DNA from: Tubiluchus corallicola
Taxonomy: Eukaryota > Priapulida > Priapulimorpha > Priapulimorphida > Tubiluchidae
Reading direction: 5' to 3'
NCBI GenBank assembly: GCA_030141605.1
Contig: JAQGDQ010000438.1
Location: forward strand, 107,029-147,028
Length of the DNA stretch: 40,000 bases
Of the stretch, positions 30,581 through 40,000 are shown piece after piece. A program made the translations under genes and the position numbers. The notes below the pieces were generated by a model. It had not been told where the DNA came from, did not search any database, and worked only from the letters and a program-made list of their open reading frames with translations. Every line of letters begins with the position of its first letter. Position 1 is the stretch's first letter.

Positions 30581-31997
30581 AACAGTACAAATATTATCTG
30601 TAAAAATTCAAGAGGAATGAGACACAAATTTTACATCTCATATAATTTTACATCTAAGCCTACGCACATGTGCAGAAAGGTCATCTATAATTACAATCGT
30701 CATGTAATTTGTTTGCAAAATAACGCTAGTCATTATTTTGGCCGATTTTGAAAACGTGTAAAAAATTCGATTGCTTTAGCCATAAAAACGTAGACTGCTT
30801 TTATGTCTATTAATCACATAAGAACGACTTACTCGATTCCATGCGGATAACATCTTATTCTACGCATGCGCGTGCATTTTCAACCCTGGCCATTTTAACT
30901 GAATGACGTCGTCGTTTCCAAGACACTCGTCTGCCATAATTATGCTGGCTTTCAAACTATTTTAACGAGAAACTAAACACCAAAATTAACTACTAAATCG
31001 TCAGTGTAGCACCTCGGGGCCGGACTTCGGCGACAAAAAGTCGATATAGGGTTTATCTTAGTTAGACGACCGAGCGAAAGGCTTAAGGGACAAGAAAAGG
31101 GGCATCTGAAGTATGTTTCAGAAAAATCGCATTAAAATATATTACTTTACGGCAATTTTATTCACATATCGTATTCCGGTTGGAAGGAATTTTCGTTTGT
31201 TTGCATTTTAAATCTACCGCAATACTGTTCCGACGGCGCCATTGCATGACGTCACTAAAATGCGTAAATCAGGGGAAGAAAAGGCAATGTTAAATTATGA
31301 CCCAAAAAACTTTCCGTGCGAATCTGTATTACTTAGCATTTCACTTACCTGCTGTAAAGACTTATGTAACTAAACTAATAATTTAAAATGATTGTGCCAA
31401 TTGGTAAAATGGCGCTGACTCACCCTCCAGGGTGCGCCACTCACTAGCCAAAACGTATTTTTAATTTTATTGACAAGATACAGAAATTTAAAATTTTACT
31501 TAATTATCGACATGTATGCTACGAATGCTCTGATTGTTTTTTCAAAAGTTACTTAATGTTATCTAAACTTGTTTCAAATGACCTACCATTAAAATGGCTG
31601 CGCCTAACAGTCATCGCGGAAATTTAAATTTACAACGTTTTATACAGCGTTACGACCGATGCAAGCCATGCATACGAAAAGGTAGTATGTAAGTGGTATA
31701 AAATTTCGAGACGAATTTTTTAAGCTTAGTGTAAGTGGAGGGTTTTCTTGTGCTTTAATTGCAGTATTTTTAACAATGATGTCCCATATTGCTGCAATCT
31801 ACAAACTTGTACAATCACCTTTTAAAACAGACGTCATCTACAGACTGGTCTTGACTTTTTGGTCGACTTTTTTTGAGTTGATCATTTCTAATCGCCTGTT
31901 GCTCTTTACAAATTATCATAAACTTATCATATATATATTATATTATTATATATTATAACGGTCTCAAAACGAAAAAGAGGTTTGTTCCCTTTCAATA
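30581..31997. other. No gene identified
   Basis: This is lower-repeat sequence. TGACGTCA occurs near 31250 and an ATG-ACGTCG near 30904, but no promoter can be claimed. The palindromic CACCCTCCAGGGTG lies near 31421. No splice-bounded coding frame is convincing. Confidence 0.35.
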
Positions 31998-32050
31998 TTT
32001 TAAAGAGTTGATTGTTTTGACCTACAGTTTGAAATTGGGTCTGTTTAAGA
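31998..32050 (-). repeat. Dispersed repeat family A fragment
   Basis: TTCCCTTTCAATATTTTAAA and the following 30 bases match the minus-strand family A sequence around 24475-24530 (including the GGGTC(T/C)G box). It is a short diverged fragment. Confidence 0.6.
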
Positions 32051-32540
32051 TATATAACAAGAAATCTGAATTATACGAGTTAAGCGGAGTTGACTATACG
32101 TGAAATTTTTAAAACCAGATTTTGTTAGCGTATTGAGACAGTTTTATTACTTTCCCGACTTTTCGAATCAAAATGACACTTTCGTTTCTCTAGTCACCTT
32201 TCCGACAGAGGCTATCAACAGTTATATCAACTGCTCAGCACTCACTCGACAGCCTAGCAGATGATTTCAGCTTTATTGCGCTGTTTGAACAGCTTCTAAC
32301 GGTTTTTCTGAGTAAATATGGCGAAGGTAAAAACACGTGCTCAATCGAGTCATCATCGTAAAACAGTCAATCAAACTTTACGAACAGCAATCAGTGAGAT
32401 AGCAGGCCAGCTAAAACACATATTTGTTAGAGAAGTTAGATTGTAGTGAACAAGGTATTACCGACATCACTTGCTCATTTCCTATTTTATACAGCAAGAA
32501 TAACTTCTCAATGTTTCAAATATCACCCAGTGTTCGATGG
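32051..32540. other. No gene seen
   Basis: This is unremarkable AT-rich sequence before the GTCACAG array. Confidence 0.35.
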
Positions 32541-32544
32541 TGAC

Positions 32545-34488
32545 AGGTAAAAAAGTCGCAATAAAGAAAGTTACGAAAAAAGGTCACAGTTTTCGCTAGG
32601 AAACAAAGTCACAGGAAAAAAGGTCACAGTTTTAGCTAGAAAACAAAGTCACAGAAAAGAGGTCACAGTTTTCGTTAGGAAACAAAGTCACAGAAAAGAG
32701 GTCACAGTTTTCGCTAGGAAACAAAGTCACAGAAAAGAGGTCACAGTTTTTGCTAGGAAACAAAGTCACAGAAAAGAGGTCACAGTTTTCGCTAGGAAAC
32801 AAAGTCACAGAAAAGAGGTCACAGTTTTTGCTAGGAAACAAAGTCACAGAAAAGAGGTCACAGTTTTCGCTAGGAAACAAAGTCACAGAAAAGAGGTCAC
32901 AGTTTTCGCTAGGAAACAAAGTCACGAGAAAAAAGTCACAGTTCTTGTTAGGAAACAAAGTCACAGAAAAAAGTCACAGTTTTCGCTAGGAAACAAAGTC
33001 ACAGAAAAGAGGTCACAGTTTTCGCTAGGAAACAAAGTCACAGAAAAGAGGTCACAGTTTTCGCTAGGAAACAAAGTCACGAGAAAAAAGTCACAGTTCT
33101 TGTTAGGAAACAAAGTCACAGAAAAAAGTCACAGTTTTCGCTAGGAAACAAAGTCACAGAAAAAAGTCACAGTTTTCGCTAGGAAACAAAGTCACAGGAA
33201 AAAAGGTCACAGTTTTCGCTAGGAAACAAAGTCACAGGAAAACGTCACAGTTTTCGCTAGGTAACAAAGTCACAGGAAAGAAGTCACAGTTTTCGCTAGG
33301 AAACAAAGTCACAGAAAAGAGGTCACAGTTTTCGCTAGGAAACAAAGTCACAGGAAAAAAGGTCACAGTTTTAGCTAGAAAACAAAGTCACAGAAAAGAG
33401 GTCACAGTTTTCGTTAGGACACAAAGTCACAGAAAAGAGGTCACAGTTTTCGCTAGGAAACAAAGTCACAGAAAAGAGGTCACAGTTTTTGCTAGGAAAC
33501 AAAGTCACAGAAAAGAGGTCACAGTTTTCGCTAGGAAACAAAGTCACAGAAAAGAGGTCACAGTTTTCGCTAGGAAACAAAGTCACGAGAAAAAAGTCAC
33601 AGTTCTTGTTAGGAAACAAAGTCACAGAAAAAAGTCACAGTTTTCGCTAGGAAACAAAGTCACAGAAAAGAGGTCACAGTTTTCGCTAGGAAACAAAGTC
33701 ACAGAAAAGAGGTCACAGTTTTCGCTAGGAAACAAAGTCACGAGAAAAAAGTCACAGTTCTTGTTAGGAAACAAAGTCACAGAAAAAAGTCACAGTTTTC
33801 GCTAGGAAACAAAGTCACAGAAAAAAGTCACAGTTTTCGCTAGGAAACAAAGTCACAGGAAAAAAGGTCACAGTTTTCGCTAGGAAACAAAGTCACAGGA
33901 AAACGTCACAGTTTTCGCTAGGTAACAAAGTCACAGGAAAGAAGTCACAGTTTTCGCTAGGAAACAAAGTCACAGGAAAAAAGGTCATAGTTTTCGCTAG
34001 GAAACAAAGTCACAGGAAAACGTCACAGTTTTCGCTAGGAAACAAAGTCACAGGAAAGAAGTCACAGTTTTCGATAGAAAACAAAGTCACAGGAAAGAAG
34101 TCAGTTTTCGCTAGGAAACAAAGTCACAGGAAAACGTCACAGTTTTCGCTAGGAAACAAAGTCACAGGAAAAAAGGTCACAGTTTTCGCTAGGAAACAAA
34201 GTCACAGGAAAAAAGGTCAAAGTTTTCACTAGGAAACAAAGTCACAGAAAAAAGTCACAGTTTTCACTAGGAAACAAAGTCACAGAAAAAAGTCACAGTT
34301 TTCGCTAGGAAACAAAGTCACAGGAAAAAAGGTCAAAGTTTTCACTAGGAAACAAAGTCACAGAAAAAAGTCACAGTTTTCGCTAGAAAACAAAGTCACA
34401 GAAAAAAGTCACAGTTTTCGCTGGGAAACAAAGTCACAGGAAAAAAGTCACAGATTTCGCTAGGAAACAAAGTCACAGGAAAAATCAC
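32545..34488 (+). repeat. 39-bp GTCACAG array, about 50 units
   Basis: The unit is about 36-41 bp: GTCACAGTTTTCGCTAGGAA, then ACAAAGTCACAGAAAAGAG. It is itself a dimer of two GTCACAG half-units. Multi-unit blocks recur: the TTTAGCTAGA variant at 32631 and 33370 (offset 739) and the GTCACGAGAA variant at 32921/33582 and 33076/33737 (offset 661), a difference of two units. Leu-Phe-Pro frames exist because many units are 39 bp (13 codons). Confidence 0.97.
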
Positions 34489-34649
34489 CTATCTAATAGC
34501 TAAACAATTTTGATGTCACTTAACTTGCTGAGCTAAACACAGATCGCGCTACCCAACTACTTCCCTCGTAAACAATGTATCATTAATGAAACTACAATCA
34601 GATAATTTAAATACCAAAAAACAAACAAACAATAAATAAATAAAAGATG

Positions 34650-34972
34650 ATTGAATGAATGAATGAATGAATGAATGAATGAAAGAATGAAAGAATGAAA
34701 GAATGAAAGAATGAAAGAATGAAAGAATGAATGAATGAATGAATGAATGAATGAATGAATGAATGAATGAATGAATGAATGAATGAATGAATGAATGAAT
34801 GAACGAATGAGATAACGAACGAACGAACGAACGAACGAACGAACGAACGAACGAACGAACGAACGAACGAACGAACGAACGAATGAACGAACGAACGAAC
34901 GAACGAACGAATGAACGAACGAATGAATGAATGAATGAATGAACGAACGAACGAACGAACGAACGAACGAAT
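34650..34972 (+). repeat. (GAAT)n/(GAAC)n microsatellite
   Basis: Blocks of GAAT, GAAA-GAAT, GAAC and GAAT run from 34650 to 34972. Adjacent sequence to 35010, read on the minus strand, ends AACCAAATAAACTGTATTGA just before the tract. This suggests a LINE 3' end whose tail became the microsatellite. Confidence 0.97.
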
Positions 34973-35755
34973 TCAATACAGTTTATTTGGTTAAGCACAT
35001 AAAAGTGCATTACAATTACACAATTGTTATCTCTGACTCCTGCTGTTTCGTACTATGCATCCTGTACCTCGTACCTCTACCATACAAGTATTTTTCTGGA
35101 AATTAAACATTTCTCTTCAATGCACGGCGTCACGTGACTATGCAGTTGAAACAGTCTTCCAAACATTTAAAGAATGAGCAAAAACAAGAAAAACAAAATG
35201 TCTGACCTTTTCGTTTGTGACTGCAAACTTCTGAGGCATTGTCAATTTGTCACATTGGCAAAAAATCACCCAAAGACACAGTATCTTCGAGAGAGTCGAT
35301 ACGCCGTCTCTTTTTCTCGCTTGAACTGTTGCTCTCGGAAGAGTTGTGACTAATAACTGACGTTGTTGACTAAAGTTTCGAAACTTGACGAATGCAGCCT
35401 GAAGGTTATGAAGCAAGTGGCAAATCGATTGGTTCAGTCAGTGTACATGCGCTTCGTCTAAACGCCTTTTATTTTGCATTTACGCACTCCAAGTCTAGCA
35501 ATTGGAGATGCAATTGAAATTCCATTATTCTAATAAATTTTTTTACAATTGGTCAGGCAGCTGGTACAGTAGGATGAATACGTAGTAAAGGAAGCATGTA
35601 GTTTTTCTCATTAACAATGTAAGACTAGTTTACTGCCAGCTAAGAAGTTAGCAGCGCGCTACTCAGCTTTGCAGCTAGATAATCACGTAAGTAGCTGTCT
35701 GGGATTAAAACTAACACCAGACTAGAGAGTGAATTACAACTACATAGTTGAACAA
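34973..35755. other. No gene identified; probable LINE 3' end at left
   Basis: 34973-35110 on the minus strand looks like an AT-rich LINE 3' UTR with AATAAA. The 92-codon minus frame at 35138-35416 has no known domain. The rest is single-copy-looking. Confidence 0.35.
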
Positions 35756-35761
35756 CTATCA

Positions 35762-35882
35762 GTCCGACAGTCAGTCAGTTAGTCAGTCAGTCAGTCAGTC
35801 AGTCAGTCAGTCAGTCAGTCAGTCAGTCAGTCAGTCAGTCAGTCAGTCAGTCAGTCAGTCAGTCAATCAGTCAGTCAGTCAG
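35762..35882 (+). repeat. (CAGT)n tract, left of LINE remnant
   Basis: About 30 CAGT repeats lie directly against the LINE reverse-transcriptase remnant, with no other sequence between. Confidence 0.96.
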
Positions 35883-36584
35883 GCTAAAGAATATGATATC
35901 CTTTTAAATGTGAATAAGACTAAACTTGTCACGTTTCGCACTGCCCACATGCAGCAGTTTACTTTTGGGTCTGTTGTTTTGCAGTGTAAAAGTTTTGTAC
36001 CTAGTAAAAAGGAAAAATATCTGGGTCATATTTTATCAGATGAACAATAGAGATGATTTAGATATATTATGACAATGTTCAATTTACTACGGTAGAGCAA
36101 ATAAATTACTCATGAAATTTACTCACCTTTCAGTTAACGTGAAGAGACAATTGTTTAATACTTACTGCACTACTTTTTATTGTATGTCCACTTGGAGACA
36201 TTTTTATTCTTACAATCTTAGCAAACTCAAGGTTGCATATACTGTATCAACACGGAAGCTGTTTAACTTTTCATATGATACGAGCGGAAGATATATTTCT
36301 ACTAGACTTAATATTATTTATTTTGATGTGATTCACTGAAAATGTGCATACAGTTTACACGTCAGGCTGAATAAGAGTGAAAATTTTATATGCAAGAACA
36401 TTTTAAACAGTGATGTAAACTTTACTTCTGTAATTAGACGTCATTGGTGTAGTTTGTTATATCGTTAATTGTTATTTGTGTTATTGTTATGTTTCATGAT
36501 TTATTGTATTATTTGTGTTAATTTGTGATGTGTATATGAACTTTGTGAAGTTTGAAGTAAAATATTAAATCAAATCAATCAAAA
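35883..36584 (+). pseudogene. CR1-like LINE reverse-transcriptase remnant
   Basis: After the CAGT tract the plus strand encodes the end of an RT domain: a NVNKTKLVTF-like motif and KYLGHILSDE (frame ending at 36050). In a shifted frame it continues with YGRANKLL, VKRQLFNTYCTTFYC and LSKLKVAY (to 36339), then RHWCSLLYR near 36430-36465. Frameshifts and stops break it and the 5' end is missing. The motif order fits CR1-like LINEs of marine invertebrates. The 3' end AATCAAATCAATCAAAATC passes into another CAGT tract. Confidence 0.82.
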
Positions 36585-36632
36585 TCAGTCAGTCGGTCGG
36601 TCGGTCGGTCAGTCAGTCAGTCAGTCAGTCAA
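36585..36632 (+). repeat. (CAGT/CGGT)n tract, right of LINE remnant
   Basis: This is a short CAGT and CGGT run directly at the 3' end of the LINE remnant, consistent with its tail or with insertion inside a CAGT tract. Confidence 0.92.
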
Positions 36633-37149
36633 TCAGATAGCAGTTGCGCGGTCGGTGGCCAGATTGGTCAGTCAATTAGTCAATTAGACAGCAGTTGGTC
36701 GGTTGGTGAGTGTGTTTTTCTTCAGACAGTTGACATCCTGTTGTTCAGTTACTTTGCACAATGGACAGATTTACATTCAACTCGGGATACTCAGCGCAGT
36801 GTAAATTATTCATCCGGCCACTTGCAGCTTGCAGTTAAAAGCTGGGTAACTTAACCTGACAAGACTAATAAAAGCGCTAATGACGGAACACTACGATATT
36901 AGCTAGATCAAATCGCAGGCTAGAGCTAGGAATAGAATGTTCCAGGATTTTTCCTTATTTTCTCAATTTATCTGCATGGGTGTTAAGCGATGCTGCTTTT
37001 TGCACTTGAATTTGTTCGAATCTCTCAAATGTAGTCACCATAAAAGAAGAAGAATGAATTCGGTAATGTGTTAAGCAACAATATAATACATGATGGTAGA
37101 TGTACTTACTACAAATTCGAAAAGAAACGAATAATCTATCATTCTAAGT
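36633..37149. other. No gene seen
   Basis: This is ordinary sequence between the CAGT tract and the GTT tract. No feature is supported. Confidence 0.35.
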
Positions 37150-37246
37150 GCTGTTGTTGCTGTTTTACCAACAATACAGTTGTTGTTGTTGCTGTTGCTG
37201 TTGTTGTTGTTGTTGTTGTTGTTGTTGCTGCTGCTGCTGCTGCTGC

Positions 37247-37280
<34 letters not shown>
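37150..37280 (+). repeat. (GTT)n(GCT)n trinucleotide tract
   Basis: GTT and GCT repeats lead directly into the 51-bp array. On the minus strand they give Thr, Ala and Gln runs at the end of the array's open frame. Confidence 0.95.
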
Positions 37281-37282
<2 letters not shown>

Positions 37283-38980
37283 GATAGCAGCTCCACTATC
37301 TGGTCCTGACCTTATATAGTAGTACGTATCTGTGGTAGCAGCTCCCCTATCTGGTCCTGACCTTATATAGTAGTACGTATCTGTGGTAGCAGCTCCCCTA
37401 TCTGGTCCTGACCTTATATAGTAGTACGTATCTGTGGTAGCAGCTCCCCTATCTGGTCCTGACCTTATATAGTAGTACGTATCAGTGGTAGCAGCTCCCC
37501 TATCTGGTCCTGACCTTATATAGTAGTACGTATCAGTGGTAGCAGCTCCCCTATTTGGTCCTGACCTTATATAGTAGTACGTATCAGTGGTAGCAGCTCC
37601 CCTATCTGGTCCTGACCTTATATAGTAGTACGTATCAGTGGTAGCATTTCCCCTATCTGGTCCTGACCTTATATAGTAGTACGTATCAGTGGTAGCAGCT
37701 CCCCTATTTGGTCCTGACCTTATATAGTAGTACGTATCAGTGGTAGCAGTTCCCCTATCTGGTCCTGACCTTATATAGTAGTACGTATCAGTGGTAGCAG
37801 CTCCCCTATCTGGTCCTGACCTTATATAGTAGTACGTATCAGTGGTAGCAGCTCCCCTATCTGGTCCTGACCTTATATAGTAGTACGTATCTGTGGTAGC
37901 AGCTCCCCTATTTGGTCCTGACCTCATATAGTAGTACGTATCAGTGGTAGCAGTTCCCCTATCTGGTCCTGACCTTATATAGTAGTACGTATCTGTGGTA
38001 GCAGCTCCCCTATTTGGTCCTGACCTTATATAGTAGTACGTATCAGTGGTAGCAGCTCCCCTATCTGGTCCTGACCTTATATAGTAGTACGTATCTGTGG
38101 TAGCAGCTCCCCTATTTGGTCCTGACCTCATATAGTAGTACGTATCAGTGGTAGCAGTTCCCCTATCTGGTCCTGACCTTATATAGTAGTACGTATCAGT
38201 GGTAGCAGCTCCCCTATCTGGTCCTGACCTTATATAGTAGTACGTATCTGTGGTAGCAGCTCCCCTATTTGGTCCTGACCTTATATAGTAGTACGTATCA
38301 GTGGTAGCAGCTCCCCTATTTGGTCCTGACCTTATATAGTAGTACGTATCAAAGATAGTAGCTCCCCTATCTGGTCCTGACCTCATATAGTAGTACGTAT
38401 CAGTGGTAGCAGCTCCCCTATCTGGTCCTGACCTTATATAGTAGTACGTATCTGTGGTAGCAGCTCCCCTATCTGGTCCTGACCTCATATAGTAGTACGT
38501 ATCAGTGGTAGCAGCTCCCCTATCTGGTCCTGACCTTATATAGTAGTACGTATCTGTGGTAGCAGCTCCCCTATCTGGTCCTGACCTCATATAGTAGTAC
38601 GTATCAGTGGTAGCAGCTCCCCTATCTGGTCCTGACCTTATATAGTAGTACGTATCAGTGGTAGCAGCTCCCCTATCTGGTCCTGACCTTATATAGTAGT
38701 ACGTATCTGTGGTAGCAGCTCCCCTATCTGGTCCTGACCTTATATACTAGTACGTATCTGTGGTAGCAGCTCCCCTATCTGGTCCTGCCCTTATATAGTA
38801 GTACGTATCAGTGGTAGCAGTTCCCCTATCTGGTCCTGACCTTATATAGTAGTACGTATCAGTGGTAGCAGCTCCCCTATCTGGTCCTGACCTTATATAG
38901 TAGTACGTATCAAAGATAGTAGCTCCTATAACTGGTCCTGCCCTTATATAGTAGTACATATCAGTGGTCTGATACGTATC
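37281..38980 (-). repeat. 51-bp tandem array open in one minus-strand frame
   Basis: About 33 units of 51 bp (plus strand GTGGTAGCAGCTCCCCTATC, then TGGTCCTGACCTTATATAGT and AGTACGTATCA). On the minus strand one frame encodes a 17-residue unit RSGPDRGAATTDTYYYI. The frame runs from an ATG at 39037 to 37139 and is broken once, by TAG at 38747-38749. The other five frames have a stop in each unit. Unit variants include replacements (D/N, A/T/N, I/M) and silent changes (ACA/ACT). There is no signal peptide or splice evidence, so it is better read as a minisatellite than a gene, but see the findings. Confidence 0.93.
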
Positions 38981-39439
38981 AGCCTTTATCTGGTCACTAC
39001 CCATGATTTTGTTACATACTCTATTCACAGCTGACATTGTTTTCTAACGCTTTCTAGTCAAACTTTTTTTCGTATCATTATCTCGAACGCATTCTTATTC
39101 CTTTACCACTTTCCCGCTTCGATTTATATTTAAACTACTTCGTCTTACATGATTGATTGCTGTCTCTCGGGAAATCATTGGACAGAATGACGTGAAAAAC
39201 GAAACTGTCGCCGACAGGTGTGCAAAGATTGAAACCCTTTTAGACACTTTATAAAAACACTTGATGCTCCGAAACTTTCAAGCAGAGATGGTAGAGTGAA
39301 TCGATTAAGACAGAAAGCTGTATTGGGCATGTATTGATTGACATGAGTACTCTTTTTAACAAAATTTCTATCTAGAGACACTAACAGATACTGGAGACAA
39401 TTACCGGAAATAGGTTTTTATAAAAACAAGTTATAAAAC
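38981..39439. other. No gene identified
   Basis: This flanks the 51-bp array. The minus-strand frame at 39175-39381 has no recognised content. On the minus strand the 18 codons from the ATG at 39037 precede the first repeat. Confidence 0.35.
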
Positions 39440-40000
39440 ATTTAAAGCAAAACCGGATCCAATCTTCTCTTTAAAGAAATGAAAACAATCTACTCTTTAA
39501 AATATTGAAAGGGAACACACTTTTTTTTTCAAAAATGACTTACGTGAAAGAATTATTACCTCACAAACACAATTTCACGTTCGCGCCTCTAGTTCTTCGC
39601 TGTTACATGCATTTCACCATTCACTTGTTAGACGGGCACTAGCGCCTGCATTTCGGAAACGCATTACAAACGTGTTGTACCTCTCAGTTCAGATATGTTA
39701 GTTTGTGACGAACTAGACACGTTGGACAGCTCATGCGTGAGCACAGCGGTAAATTCAAAATTTTAATCTTAAAACTTGCCTAGCTTTAATACAACACACT
39801 GAATATCTTACACTAGCACTGTACTTCAATTTTCATTTTCGCAAACACGTGCAACACGCTGGGTAGAATATTTTTGCCCTTGAAAATTATGTTAGTTTGT
39901 GATGTCGTCAATAGTTGGGTTCGACCGTCGTTAATTAAGTTTTTAATCTATTATTTAATTATCAGAAACTGTTTTGCAGTATTAGCTGTGTTAAAATGTA
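39440..40000 (+). repeat. Dispersed repeat family A, copy at window end
   Basis: It aligns with 19700-20452 (without the 160-bp insertion) from TTTAAAGCAAAACCGGATCC to ATTAGCTGTGTTAAAATGTA and is cut by the window end. It provides the uninterrupted sequence (TTTAATTATCAGAAACTG near 39955) that defines the 5S-SINE insertion site at 25007-25568. Confidence 0.85.

Noticed and set aside
30048-30620. Ser-Gln-Ser-Val open frames (also 35748-35880)
   Set aside because: The CAGT tetranucleotide gives a 12-bp period (four codons) in every frame.
34549-35010. Phe-Ile-His-Ser and Phe-Val-Arg-Ser open frames
   Set aside because: These translate the GAAT/GAAC tetranucleotide tract.

Overview
This is eukaryotic, almost certainly metazoan (invertebrate) DNA. 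Gene density is very low, the intergenic or intronic sequence is AT-rich, and there are eukaryotic splice signals, 5S-rRNA-headed and tRNA-like Pol III sequences, decayed non-LTR retrotransposons, mariner-, hAT- and piggyBac-type non-autonomous DNA elements, and large amounts of tandem repeat. I cannot name the species. No bacterial-style gene, operon, CRISPR array or integron is present.

The only host gene I can support is on the minus strand. Two consecutive exons (5269-5376, then 4125-4279) encode most of the extracellular hormone-receptor (HormR) domain of a class B1 (secretin-family) GPCR. Their splice phases match and five of the six family cysteines are in register. The signal-peptide exon should lie at higher coordinates or beyond the window. 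The seven-helix exons should lie below position 1. Much of the window may therefore be intron or flank of this receptor gene.

Layout. 1-268: inverted copy of a dispersed repeat that recurs at 12.0 and 13.8 kb. 648-3994: about 60 units of a 56-bp satellite with a ~1,341-bp higher-order period. 4.1-5.4 kb: the two GPCR exons, with a foldback and a piggyBac-type MITE in the intron between them. 5465-5933: mariner-type MITE. 5919-8876: 48-bp satellite whose unit contains the MITE's own terminal repeat. 9150-9416: hAT-type MITE. 11.1-11.65 kb: short GTCACAG-containing array. 12.27-12.64 kb: GATAAT microsatellite at the 3' end of the dispersed repeat. 14.8-15.05 kb: LINE C-terminal fragment. 15.28-16.46 kb: two nested hAT-like elements, the inner one carrying a TTCGAA-rich 30-bp array. 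18.2-18.8, 21.15-21.33 and 21.6-22.07 kb: trinucleotide tracts. 19.1-19.65 kb: LINE C-terminus with an (ATCT)n tail. 20.46-20.79 and 25.02-25.56 kb: two copies of a SINE-like element, the longer with a 5S rRNA head. 25.62-26.08 and 29.39-29.89 kb: two retroelement fragments with target-site duplications. 27.16-27.60 kb: second piggyBac-type MITE. 28.25-29.14 kb: 55-bp array. 30.05-30.58 kb: (CAGT)n. 32.55-34.49 kb: 39-bp GTCACAG array. 34.65-34.97 kb: (GAAT/GAAC)n. 35.88-36.58 kb: LINE reverse-transcriptase remnant between CAGT tracts. 37.28-38.98 kb: 51-bp array, open in one minus-strand frame.

The window reads as a nested record of insertions (SINE and LINE-derived pieces inside an older repeat, a hAT inside a hAT-like element) and of satellites growing from transposon ends. 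Most of the longer open reading frames are by-products of repeat periods divisible by three.
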